The notes: generated by a model from the sequence alone, not told the origin. 37,918 nucleotides of DNA from an uncultured Myxococcaceae bacterium (GCA_945952225.1 CAMFHP010000083.1:1-37918), one strand, 5' to 3'. Positions 9,001 to 17,820 are shown, numbered from the stretch's first letter. Numbers and translations are program-made.

Positions 9001-9351
9001 GTGCTCTTTCCCGTCGCGTCGCCGCTCGGTGACCTCGCGATGCTCCACGCGATCGGCACGGGCCAGTGGAGCGCGTTTCTCAGCGGGTATCTGGGCTTCC
9101 TCACGATGGACGTGATCGCCTCGGTGCTCGCCTTCCGCCTCGATCGCAAGCCATTGCACTGGCTCGCGCTGCTGCTCGTGCAGCGCTTCACGTACCGCCA
9201 ATTTCTCTACGCGGTGAGCCTGGTCTCGATGGTGTCGGCGGCGCTCGGCGCGCGTCAGGGATGGCGCAAGCTCGATCGTCTGGGCACCGTGGCGCCGCTC
9301 GTTCCGCGGGCGCCGTCGGTGGCGCCGTCGCCGATGAAGCGTGCGGCGTAG
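6010..9351 (+). CDS. Trifunctional GH18-like / NodB deacetylase / GT2 glycosyltransferase
   Basis: A 1113-residue membrane protein joining three carbohydrate-active modules. An N-terminal membrane segment (about 13-31) is followed by a GH18-like barrel with GVNVDFEAL near residue 210 and VVVMAYDQHH. A NodB polysaccharide deacetylase follows, with TFDDGPD near 483 and the metal motif NHSFHHPHM near 538. After a membrane segment at about 712-732 comes a processive GT2 domain: VTVLMPAYNEA near 748, VVDDGS, AVDADT, EDADLT and QRVRW near 960. C-terminal membrane helices complete it. By analogy with PgaC/PgaB or HasA-type enzymes it could make, deacetylate and trim an N-acetylhexosamine polymer. 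The GH18 module shows VDFE with no DG before it, so hydrolase activity is uncertain. The start was set at the ATG before the signal-anchor, with a weak AGGA. Confidence 0.92.
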   Translation: MVFEDPSQTRRRWLVRAAVGLALLLTVPLALSAHERSPVRPRAALPALSPRALPTPTTPWRDEPAPALPTEAPSPDYAALLRTLDARAGALAASITTPALPLAPDARVLFTVDEPAAHRAMNAHLDAVTAVSPDWFRVGSARCDVRETLDAPTRALLGRRGTQVIPRLANLDGDRWASAETAALLADDDARRCVVRTVASRVIALGAHGVNVDFEALAPEDAAGLVAFTAELRAALHPTGRTVTVDVSAWDSAYDLARLGAVSDGVVVMAYDQHHPSSEPGPVASQHWLGETLDHARALVPADRLIVALGSYCYDWPVSPTGRGESMSFATAMGRAALANATPVYVQGGGARFDYRAPDGRAHTVWCNDATATADTLAQLDARGITRTALWRAGTEDPSLWPLLRARSVSARRDALAHVAAPAAPLALGEGDLLAQRAAPRDGRRAVTLDAQGHVLDARYLTAPSPAVIERFGGDASKRNVALTFDDGPDPVHTAALLDVLHEAHAPAAFFVVGEQAAAWPSLVQRIARDGHLVGNHSFHHPHMNALDDRAYAAEIDRTTRLLEALSGVQVTLYRAPFTAVVDAASQREVAAQSRAFARGYTYAGASVDADDWQGGDASLLARRIVEGVESGGRVIVLHDGGGDRRATVEAVRRVIPELRARGYRFVSLDRYAGVSRAAMAPRLSPGERIVATGSAWMATARASFTRALSVLFVTCTVLAGLRIVLLAVFALRDRRRQAPVEGYAPLVTVLMPAYNEATVIEGSVRSLLRGEYANVEVLVVDDGSRDNTAEIVERIAMSEPRVRCVRKPNGGKASASNLGIRHARGEILVAVDADTVIAPDAIRRMVAHFADPSVTAVCGNVEVGNVRSWLTAFQAIEYVTSQNFDRRAFAALNCVGVVPGALGAWRRDAVVAVGGYSDDTLVEDADLTITVLRAGGTITYEPRAIGRTEAPESLGALWRQRVRWTYGTYQCLAKHRGALLRGSLGWVALPNLLLFQVLFPVASPLGDLAMLHAIGTGQWSAFLSGYLGFLTMDVIASVLAFRLDRKPLHWLALLLVQRFTYRQFLYAVSLVSMVSAALGARQGWRKLDRLGTVAPLVPRAPSVAPSPMKRAA

Positions 9352-9381
9352 CCGTCGGTCGCAGCGTGAGAGGAGAGCGCG

Positions 9382-9903
9382 TTACGAGCGCTCGATCTCG
9401 CGGGCGATCTTCTCGAAGGTGTCGCGCGCGCGCCCCTCGACCATGGTGTTGAGCAGGCGCCGCGCGGCGGGCGCGCGGTTGAGGATGTTGTCGATGTCGG
9501 CCTTGTCGAAGCGCACCACCGAGGTGTCGGTGAGCGCGGTGATCGTGGCCGTGCGGGGCATGCCCGTGAGCATCGCGACCTCGCCGAAGAAGGCCCCGCG
9601 CTGAAGGGTCGCGAGCACCACCGGCGCGCCCGACGGACCCACCGTGGTCACCTCCACGACGCCGCGGTCGATGAGGTAGAAATCCGTGCCGCGCTCGCCC
9701 TCGCGGAGCACCACGTAGCCCGCGGGAAAGACCATCACGACCCCGCGGCCCACGAGCTCTCGGCGGCCCTCTTCGTTGAGCGACTTGAAGAGGAGCGAGC
9801 CGGCGACGACCTCCTCGACGTTGTCCCACACGCTGTCGAGAATGTCGGCGCTGTCGCGGGGGTTGTCGGCGCGCGCGGCGCCCTGGTCCGATGCGTCTGT
9901 CAT
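9382..9903 (-). CDS. Cyclic nucleotide-binding domain protein
   Basis: A 173-residue Crp/Fnr-like sensory protein without a visible DNA-binding domain. The CNB fold covers about residues 35-150, with EGERGTDFYLIDRG and the phosphate-binding cassette GEVAMLTGMPRTATI, which retains the Glu and Arg that contact the cyclic nucleotide. The C-terminal helix (ARDTFEKIAREIERS) ends the protein. It may act as a stand-alone cAMP/cGMP-responsive regulator through protein contacts. It is convergent with the glycan gene (30-nt gap) and divergent from the kinase operon across about 150 bp, so it may share regulation with the kinase. The ATG was chosen just before MTDASDQ. Confidence 0.88.
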   Translation of the reverse strand: MTDASDQGAARADNPRDSADILDSVWDNVEEVVAGSLLFKSLNEEGRRELVGRGVVMVFPAGYVVLREGERGTDFYLIDRGVVEVTTVGPSGAPVVLATLQRGAFFGEVAMLTGMPRTATITALTDTSVVRFDKADIDNILNRAPAARRLLNTMVEGRARDTFEKIAREIERS

Positions 9904-10020
9904 GGCGGGTCGTGAGGCCGCTCCGACGGCAGCGCGGAGGGGCCAATACCTCGACGGTTCTGGTACCGCAGCGCCGGGTGCGTTGTCACGCGCGCTCCAC
10001 GGTGCGCTTCGCGGGCGGCC

Positions 10021-10048
10021 TTGAGTCCGCGCGCGAGATTGGTACTGT
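10021..10048 (+). promoter_or_regulatory. Sigma-70-like promoter of kinase operon
   Basis: TTGAGT (10021-10026) and TACTGT (10043-10048) form a -35/-10 pair with a 16-bp spacer. The predicted transcription start falls within a few bases of the ATG at 10057, so the mRNA would have almost no leader. The apparent upstream TTG start codon is the -35 hexamer itself. There is no SD before the ATG, which fits leaderless translation. Confidence 0.5.
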
Positions 10049-10056
10049 CGCGCCCG

Positions 10057-11826
10057 ATGGTTGCCCCCCCGACGCATCACTCCAACGCACCGCCGCCCGC
10101 GTTGATGCCGCCGGGCACGCGCCTCGGGCGCTACGAGATCATCGGCGAGCTGGGCACGGGCGGCATGGCCACGGTCTACGAAGGCCGCGCCCTCTCCGTG
10201 GGCGGATTCGCGCGTCGCGTGGCGATCAAGTACCTGCACCCCCACCTGCTCCGCGACGAGCAGTTCGTGCAGATGTTCATGGACGAGGGACGCCTCGCGG
10301 CGCGCATCCACCACCCCAACGTGGTGGGCGTCGTCGACCTCGTGCTCGAACCCAACTGCATGTACATGGTCTCCGAGTTCGTGGAGGGCGATCAGCTCCT
10401 CGCGCTCTTCCGCAACGCGCGCGAGCACAAGACCCGCATCCCCACGGCCATCTCGCTGCGCATCGCCCTCGACATGCTGGCGGGCCTCCACGCGGCCCAC
10501 GAGCTCACCGGCGACGACGACGCGCCACTGCGCATCGTGCACCGCGACGTCTCCCCCCACAACGTGCTGGTGGGCGCCGACGGCATCACCCGCATCACCG
10601 ATTTCGGCATCGCGAAGGCCGAGGAGCGCATCTCGACCACGCGCGACGGCATCGTGAAGGGCAAGCTGTCGTACATGGCGCCGGAGCAGCCCGACGACGC
10701 GCCCGTCGACCGCCGCGCCGACCTCTTCAGCGCCGCGACGGTGCTCTGGGAGTGCCTCACGAGCCGTCGGCTCTTTCCCGGCAAGAGCGACCGCGAGGTG
10801 CTCGACGCCCTGCTGAACAAGCCCATTCCGAGCGCGCGCGAGCTCGTGCCCGACCTGCCCGAGGTGCTCGACGAGGCGCTGATGAAGGGCCTCGCGCGCA
10901 ACCCCGACGAGCGCTACGCCACCGCCGCCGAGTTCGCCGAGGCCCTCGAAGGCGCGGCCGTCGCCGTGGGCATCGCGACGCCCCGCGAGGTGGCCCGCTA
11001 CGTCGAGCAGAAGTCCGCCACGAAGCTCGTCGCCGAGCGCGAGCGCCGCCGCGCGATGACCACGCGCGAGCTGCCCGTGTACCGCCCGAGCATGCCCGAC
11101 GCGCCCGCCGTCACCACGGGCCCCGTGCCCACGGCGCCGACGGCCGTGCGCACCGATCCGGGCCTCGGTCCGCCGCGCGACCCCGACGACCAGCCCACGA
11201 TGTTGAGCGCGCCGCACTCGATCCGGCAGCTCCGCAACGACATCGCCGCCGTCGACGGAGCTCCGCGCGACTCACTCCCGCCCGTGGCCGTGGCCGCACC
11301 GCCGGTGCCCGCCGCGACGCCTGCGCCCGCGCTCACGAAGCCCGCGACGGCGCCCGCGAAGCCCGCGCACGACGACGAGCGCCGCACGCGCGTGTGGCCC
11401 CTCGCGCTCGCGGTGCTCTTCGCGGGATCGGCCCTCGGATACGGCATCTGGTGGATGACCCGCCCCGCGCCTACGGTGAACACCGTGGCCACGATGACCG
11501 CGACGGCGCCCGCCCCCGCGCAGCCCGCTCCGCTCGCGCAGGATCTTGCGCCCGCCCCTCCGGAGCCCGCCGCGCCCGCGCCGCCGCCGCCCGTCGAGAC
11601 GTCTCCGACGCCCGCGGTGACGCCGCCGACCGCGCTCGCGCCGCCCTCCAGCCCGCCCGTGGAGGGCGCCCCCCGCACGGCCGTGACACCGCGCGCGGCG
11701 CGTCCCCGTCCGACCGTCCACACGACCGCACCGTCCGCGCCTGCGGCGCCCGCACGCCCCGCCCCCGAGGGCGCGACCGACACGCCCGCAGCCCCTGCGG
11801 GACCGCGCCTCCCCCGACACATCTGA
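10057..11826 (+). CDS. Transmembrane serine/threonine protein kinase
   Basis: A 589-residue Hanks-type kinase. The domain runs from about residue 25: glycine loop GELGTGGMA, ATP-binding Lys58 in VAIKYL, catalytic HRD (162-164), DFG (182-184) and APE (208-210). The catalytic loop reads HRDVSPHN rather than HRDxKPxN, a variant known among myxobacterial kinases. A Pro/Ala-rich stretch follows, a single membrane helix sits at about 447-467 (WPLALAVLFAGSALGYGIWW), and the C-terminus is an extracytoplasmic Pro/Ala/Thr-rich tail. It probably senses an envelope signal. The next gene begins 4 nt after its stop, so the two are co-expressed. The ATG was preferred over the in-frame TTG at 10021, which looks like promoter sequence. 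Confidence 0.95.
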   Translation: MVAPPTHHSNAPPPALMPPGTRLGRYEIIGELGTGGMATVYEGRALSVGGFARRVAIKYLHPHLLRDEQFVQMFMDEGRLAARIHHPNVVGVVDLVLEPNCMYMVSEFVEGDQLLALFRNAREHKTRIPTAISLRIALDMLAGLHAAHELTGDDDAPLRIVHRDVSPHNVLVGADGITRITDFGIAKAEERISTTRDGIVKGKLSYMAPEQPDDAPVDRRADLFSAATVLWECLTSRRLFPGKSDREVLDALLNKPIPSARELVPDLPEVLDEALMKGLARNPDERYATAAEFAEALEGAAVAVGIATPREVARYVEQKSATKLVAERERRRAMTTRELPVYRPSMPDAPAVTTGPVPTAPTAVRTDPGLGPPRDPDDQPTMLSAPHSIRQLRNDIAAVDGAPRDSLPPVAVAAPPVPAATPAPALTKPATAPAKPAHDDERRTRVWPLALAVLFAGSALGYGIWWMTRPAPTVNTVATMTATAPAPAQPAPLAQDLAPAPPEPAAPAPPPPVETSPTPAVTPPTALAPPSSPPVEGAPRTAVTPRAARPRPTVHTTAPSAPAAPARPAPEGATDTPAAPAGPRLPRHI

Positions 11827-11830
11827 GCCC

Positions 11831-12916
11831 ATGAACCGTCGCATCTCCGCATCGATCGCGAGCGCGCTGCTCCTCGCGTGCATGGCGCCCGACGCCTTCG
11901 CACAACCGCGTCCCGCACAGGGCACGGCCGTCGACGCCACGCGCCTCACCGCCGCGCAGCAGCGCATGGAGCGCGGCCTCGGCCTCTTCGACCGCAACGA
12001 TTTCACCGCGGCGCTCACCGAGTTCCGCGCGTCGTTGGAGCTCTACCCCTCGCCCAACACGCGGCTCTACGTGGGCCTGTGCCTGCTGCGCCTCGGGCAC
12101 CTCGCCGACGCGCACGCGGAGCTCTTTCGCACCTACAACGAAGCCCGCGACCGCGCCGTCACCGACCCCAACTACACCGACGCGCGCGACGTCTCGCAGC
12201 ACGAGCTCGAACAGCTCCGACCGCGCCTCGCCGAGCTGGTGCTGCGCGCGCCGAGCCTCCCTGCGGGCGTGAACATCACGGCCAACGAGACCGAGATCCT
12301 CCCCGCGATGGTGGGCATCGCGCTGCCCTTCGACCCCGGCGAGCTGGTGGTCACCGCGCGCGCCCCGGGATTCCGCGAGTTCCGCCGCACGGTGCGCCTC
12401 TCGGCGGGCACGGCGACGGAGGTGTCGGTCGCCCTCGAACGAGATCCCAACGCCTCGACGCAGACCGCGACCGCGCCGCGCACCACGACGGACCCGCACC
12501 CCATCGAGGGACCGCGCGGCGTCGAAGACGTGCGCCCCATCGAGCAGACGCGCGTGTCGGCGGCGACGGGCGGCGGCGTGCGCACGGCGGGCTTCGTCGT
12601 GGGCGGCGTGGGGCTCGCCTCGCTGGCGGGCTTCGCGGCCTTCGGGCTCCTCGCGGGGTCGACCTACAACGACCTCGTGACCGAGTGCTCGCCGCGTTGC
12701 AACACGTCGGCGCAGCGTGAGCGCATCGACCAGGGGCAGAGCTACCAGCTCCTCTCGACGGTGGCGCTCGGCGTGGGCGGCGCGCTCACCCTCGCCGGCG
12801 TGCTGATGATCGCGCTCGGTGGACCGCACGTTGAAGACGCGCCGCGCGCGGGTCTCCGGGTGCGTCCGTGGTTCGACGCCTCGCGCGCAACGATGGGGGT
12901 CGGCGGTGTGTTCTGA
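11831..12916 (+). CDS. Exported TPR/PEGA-like protein
   Basis: This 361-residue protein begins with a Sec signal peptide (ASALLLACMAPDAFAQ; probable cleavage after AFA). A TPR-like helical region follows at about residues 40-110 (RMERGLGLFDRNDFTAALTE, LYVGLCLLRLG). A beta-rich PEGA-like segment covers about 135-200 (LPAGVNITANETE, GELVVTARAPGFREF). Two hydrophobic helices near 250-275 and 300-325 flank a loop with a Cys pair (CSPRC). Such proteins are frequent beside myxobacterial kinase genes. It is the middle gene of a cassette, 4 nt after the kinase and 10 nt before a lamin-tail lipoprotein, suggesting a role in the same envelope pathway. The biochemical function is unknown. Confidence 0.88.
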   Translation: MNRRISASIASALLLACMAPDAFAQPRPAQGTAVDATRLTAAQQRMERGLGLFDRNDFTAALTEFRASLELYPSPNTRLYVGLCLLRLGHLADAHAELFRTYNEARDRAVTDPNYTDARDVSQHELEQLRPRLAELVLRAPSLPAGVNITANETEILPAMVGIALPFDPGELVVTARAPGFREFRRTVRLSAGTATEVSVALERDPNASTQTATAPRTTTDPHPIEGPRGVEDVRPIEQTRVSAATGGGVRTAGFVVGGVGLASLAGFAAFGLLAGSTYNDLVTECSPRCNTSAQRERIDQGQSYQLLSTVALGVGGALTLAGVLMIALGGPHVEDAPRAGLRVRPWFDASRATMGVGGVF

Positions 12917-12926
12917 GCGTTCGACG

Positions 12927-14033
12927 ATGCGCCGCGCGTCGGCGCCCCTCCTCGCCCTCGCGCTCGCTGCGACGGGCTGCACCTGGGACTGGGATGCGCT
13001 TCACAGCCAGTCCTCCGTCGACGCATCGCTCGACGTACGCACCGACGCCATGACCGACCGCGGCGCCGACGCACCCGCGGACCGCGCGACGCCCGACGTG
13101 GCCGACGTTCCCGATGCGCTCGACGTCGTGGACGCGAGCGACGTCACCGACGTGTCCGACGTGCTCGACGCGAGCGACGCCGCCGACGTGCGCGATGCGT
13201 CCGACGCGAGCGACGTGACCGATGCGTCCGATGTGTTCGACGCGAGCGACGCGACCGATGCGTCCGATGTGCTCGATGCGAGCGACGCGACGGATGCGTC
13301 CGATGTGCTCGACGCGAGTGACGCTGCCGACGTGCGCGATGCCGCCGATGTGCCCGACGTCACCGACGCGCCCGTCGACCTGGGACCGCCCGTGTGCACC
13401 GGCGCGCCCGCGACCTGTCCGTGCTCCGCCACGAACGCGGGAGGCTACTGCCGCCCCGGCGAGAGCTGCACCGGCGGCGCCTGCGTGGCGGGCACGCTCG
13501 CGGGATCGCTCGTGATCACCGAGATCATGAACGACCCTGTGTTCGTCGGTGATGAGGTCGGCGAGTGGGTCGAGGTCTACAACCCCGGCGCGACGCCCCT
13601 CGACCTGCGCGGCATGCGCATCGGCAACAGTCGCGCGCAGTACGCCACGATCACCGCCGCGGCGCCCGTGGTGCTCGCGCCCCGCGCGTACGGCGTGCTC
13701 ACGCGCAACGGCGACACGACCATGAACGGGAACGTCACCCCGCTCTACACCTACGGCACCGGCCTCGCGACGAACACGCTGACCTTCAGCAACTCCGCGG
13801 GCGGCGACACCGTGGTGCTCGACCTCGGCACCTCGACCACCGAGATCGACCGCGTGGCCTACCTCGGCGCCGCCCCGTGGCCCATGACCATGGGACGCGC
13901 CAAGAGCCTCCGCCCCGCCATGCTCACCGCGACGGCCAACGACAGCGCCGCCGCGTGGTGTAACGCGCCCACGCAGTGGGTCAGCGGTCGCGACTACGGC
14001 TCGCCCGGCGTCGTGAACCCCGACTGCCCCTGA
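12927..14033 (+). CDS. Lamin-tail-domain lipoprotein with Asp-rich linker
   Basis: A 368-residue surface lipoprotein. The signal peptide ends in a lipobox-like ATGC (Cys18). Residues about 30-150 form a repetitive Asp-rich linker of DAS/DVT/DAT triplets. Next comes a Cys-rich stretch (CPCSATNAGGYC, CTGGAC), then a lamin-tail domain (LTD) with the family hallmarks VITEIMNDP, GEWVEVYNP, LDLRGMRIGN and ending in W..G..YGSPG. LTD modules in bacteria occur on secreted or surface proteins, often with nucleases or adhesins; here the domain is alone. It is the last gene of the kinase/TPR cassette and converges with a second kinase gene 15 nt away. Confidence 0.88.
   Translation: MRRASAPLLALALAATGCTWDWDALHSQSSVDASLDVRTDAMTDRGADAPADRATPDVADVPDALDVVDASDVTDVSDVLDASDAADVRDASDASDVTDASDVFDASDATDASDVLDASDATDASDVLDASDAADVRDAADVPDVTDAPVDLGPPVCTGAPATCPCSATNAGGYCRPGESCTGGACVAGTLAGSLVITEIMNDPVFVGDEVGEWVEVYNPGATPLDLRGMRIGNSRAQYATITAAAPVVLAPRAYGVLTRNGDTTMNGNVTPLYTYGTGLATNTLTFSNSAGGDTVVLDLGTSTTEIDRVAYLGAAPWPMTMGRAKSLRPAMLTATANDSAAAWCNAPTQWVSGRDYGSPGVVNPDCP
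13221..13328 (+). repeat. Three 36-bp tandem units in Asp-rich linker
   Basis: Units 13221-13256, 13257-13292 and 13293-13328 each start GATGCGTCCGATGTG and encode DASDVxDASDAx. They sit in a longer stretch with an underlying three-residue D-x-x period. Near-identity at the DNA level suggests recent expansion and possible length variation between strains. Confidence 0.85.
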
Positions 14034-14048
14034 CCCTCACGCACTCCG

Positions 14049-15701
<1,653 letters not shown>

Positions 15702-15800
15702 CGTCACGGTGCGCGGACTCTACGCCAGAGCGCGCGCGCAACGCACCTTCGCGCCGCGTCCCTTCGCCCGCCTCCGCGCCCTCGCGCACGGTGGCGGTCC

Positions 15801-15857
15801 GCCACCCCGCCGCCACCCCCCTGCCACCCCCCGCCACCCCTCGGGCCTGCCACCCCC
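15801..15857 (-). promoter_or_regulatory. G-quadruplex-forming motif with GCCACCCC repeats
   Basis: On the plus strand GCCACCCC occurs five times, beginning at 15801, 15812, 15823, 15833 and 15849. On the minus strand this gives G-tracts of 4, 6, 6 and 4 separated by loops of 7, 5 and 4 nt, plus a further G5, a textbook G-quadruplex pattern. It lies about 100-155 bp upstream of the minus-strand kinase start and about 90 bp before comM. A short stem GGTGGC/GCCACC (15790-15806) abuts it. Confidence 0.6.
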
Positions 15858-15860
15858 GTC

Positions 15861-15894
15861 GCGCGAAATACCTTCTTGATAGGCATTTCAGCGC
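15861..15894. promoter_or_regulatory. A/T-rich imperfect inverted repeat upstream of comM
   Basis: GCGCGAAATACC (15861-15872) pairs with GGCATTTCAGCGC (15882-15894) around the 9-nt loop TTCTTGATA, with one mismatch and one bulged A. It is one of the few A/T-rich spots in the area. It may be an operator for the divergent kinase and comM promoters, or an RNA hairpin. Confidence 0.5.
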
Positions 15895-15947
15895 GCGGCA
15901 CGGCCCGTGAGTTGGCGAGGCGCTCACAGGAGACACCGCATCCCCCT

Positions 15948-17474
15948 ATGCTCGCCACGACCCACGCCAGCACGCTCGTCGGGCTCGAAGCCCACCCCGT
16001 TCACGTCGAAGTCGACATCGCGCGGGGACTCCCCACCTTCGACCTTGTGGGCCTCGCCGAGGCCTCGGTCCGCGAGTCTCGAACACGCGTCCGCGCCGCG
16101 TTGGAGCAGCAGGGATATCCCTTTCCCCTGCGCCGCGTGACCGTGAACCTCGCCCCGGCAGACCTCCGCAAGGCGGGCACGGGCTTCGACCTCGCCATCG
16201 CCATCGCCACCCTCGCGGCCGCCGGGGAGTGCCCCACCGATCGCCTCGACGAGTGGCTCCTCCTCGGCGAGCTCTCGCTCACGGGATCGCTCCGCGGTGT
16301 GCGCGGCGTGCTCCCGCAGTGTGTGGCCGCCCGCGAGCGTGGGCTGCGCGGGGTGATCGTGGCGAGCGAGAACGCCGCCGAGGCCGCCGTGGTCGACGGC
16401 ATCGAGGTGCGCCACGCCGAGGGGCTCCGCGCGGTGTGCGAGTTCCTCGCGGGACGCGACGCGCTCCCCGTCATGGCCCGCACGCCCATCACCGTCGAGC
16501 GCGAGACCGAGCGCGAACGCGACGACCGCAGCGCCCTCGACCTCCGCGACATCCGCGGGCAGGAGCAGGCCAAGCGCGCCTTCGAGATCGCCGCCGCGGG
16601 CGGACACAACGTCATCCTCGTGGGCCCACCCGGCGCGGGGAAGACGCTGCTCTCTCGCGCGCTCCCGTCGCTCCTCCCGCCGCTCACGCTCCGCGAGGCC
16701 ATGGAGGTCACCGCCGTGCACTCCGTCGCGGGCATGCTCCGCAACGGCACGGCCCTCGTGCGCGAGCGCCCCTACCGCGCGCCGCACCACACCGCGAGCG
16801 CCGTCGGACTCGTGGGCGGCGGCGATCCTCCGCGGCCCGGCGAGATCGCCCTCGCGCACCACGGCGTGCTCTTTCTCGACGAGCTCCCCGAGTATCCGCG
16901 CGAGAGCCTCGAAGCCCTGCGCGAGCCCCTCGAAGAGGGACACGTCACGATCGTGCGCGCCCGCAACCGCGCGAGCTATCCCGCGCGCTTCACCCTCGTG
17001 GCCGCGATGAACCCCTGCCCGTGCGGCTGGCACGGCGACGCGAGCGACCGCTGCCAGTGCCCCGAGGAGCGCGTGCGCCGTTACCGCGCGCGGGTGTCGG
17101 GCCCGCTCCTCGACCGCATCGACCTGTACGTCGCGCTGCCGCCGTCGAACGTCGTCGACCTCGACGCGCCCGCCACGGGACCCACGAGCGCCGAGGTGCG
17201 CGACCGCGTGGCCCGCGCCCGCCAGACGCAGCTCGATCGCACCGGAGACACGAACGCGCGGCTCTCGGTGCGCGCGCTCCGCGAAGCCGTCGAGCTCGAC
17301 GCCACGGGGCAACGGCTGCTCTCCAGCGCCGCCGAACGCCTGAGCCTCAGCGCCCGCGCCGTGCACCGGGTGTTGAAGGTCGCGCGCACCGTGGCCGACC
17401 TCGAAGGCAGCGAGCGCGTGGCCGTGCACCACCTCGCCGAAGCGCTGGGCTACCGCGCCCCCGCGGGGGTGTGA
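15948..17474 (+). CDS. comM: ComM/YifB-family Mg-chelatase-like AAA+ ATPase
   Basis: A 508-residue protein, the usual length of the family. The N-terminal ChlI-type domain is recognisable from GLPTFDLVGLAEASVRESR, VTVNLAPADLRKAGTGFDLA and LGELSLTGSLRGVRGVLP. Walker A GPPGAGKT is near residue 226 and Walker B LFLDELPE near 308. The AMNPCPCGWHG and CQCPEE cysteine-rich segment and the C-terminal Mg-chelatase domain complete it. ComM is a hexameric helicase that promotes branch migration during natural transformation. The wide presence of the family suggests a broader recombination role. CAGGAGA lies about 16 nt upstream of the ATG, slightly far. The stop overlaps the start of the next small gene. 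Confidence 0.95.
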   Translation: MLATTHASTLVGLEAHPVHVEVDIARGLPTFDLVGLAEASVRESRTRVRAALEQQGYPFPLRRVTVNLAPADLRKAGTGFDLAIAIATLAAAGECPTDRLDEWLLLGELSLTGSLRGVRGVLPQCVAARERGLRGVIVASENAAEAAVVDGIEVRHAEGLRAVCEFLAGRDALPVMARTPITVERETERERDDRSALDLRDIRGQEQAKRAFEIAAAGGHNVILVGPPGAGKTLLSRALPSLLPPLTLREAMEVTAVHSVAGMLRNGTALVRERPYRAPHHTASAVGLVGGGDPPRPGEIALAHHGVLFLDELPEYPRESLEALREPLEEGHVTIVRARNRASYPARFTLVAAMNPCPCGWHGDASDRCQCPEERVRRYRARVSGPLLDRIDLYVALPPSNVVDLDAPATGPTSAEVRDRVARARQTQLDRTGDTNARLSVRALREAVELDATGQRLLSSAAERLSLSARAVHRVLKVARTVADLEGSERVAVHHLAEALGYRAPAGV

Positions 17475-17755
17475 CCGTGGGCGCCGACGATGCGCTCGCG
17501 ACGCTCTCCGCCGACGACGCGGAGACCCTTCGCGCGTGGCTGGCCACCTTCGGCGACGGCGCCCGGCCCCGCGCGGTGACGGCCCGCGTGCGCCTGCTGT
17601 TGTCGCTCCGCGCGATGCATCCGACGCCGCTCACGCTCGACGCGCTGCTCGATGTGCCCGAGGCCCGCGCGGTGCTCTGCGCGAGCCCCGAAGGACGCCG
17701 CGGAGAGCTTCAACGCTACCGCGCCTGGTGCGCACGACGGAGGCGCGACCCGTGA
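17471..17755 (+). CDS. Small protein of unknown function, coupled to comM
   Basis: A 94-residue ORF whose GTG overlaps the comM stop in a GTGA (4-nt overlap), a hallmark of translational coupling. A second GTG two codons later is an alternative start. The protein is rich in Ala, Arg and Leu, with helical segments (DDAETLRAWLATFGDG, VTARVRLLLSLRAM, LDALLDVPEARAVL) and a basic tail (RAWCARRRRDP). No family is recognised. Codon use looks coding, and no competing gene occupies the stretch before the Uma2 gene. Confidence 0.6.
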   Translation: MTVGADDALATLSADDAETLRAWLATFGDGARPRAVTARVRLLLSLRAMHPTPLTLDALLDVPEARAVLCASPEGRRGELQRYRAWCARRRRDP

Positions 17756-17820
17756 CGGCGCGACGGGCGGGCGCGCGGGTCTCGCATGGTAGCGTCGCGG
17801 CTCGAAAGGAGCGTCGCCCG

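Noticed and set aside
10021-10056. TTG start giving a 12-residue longer kinase
   Set aside because: The TTG is part of a good -35 hexamer with a -10 at 10043, and homology begins after the ATG at 10057.
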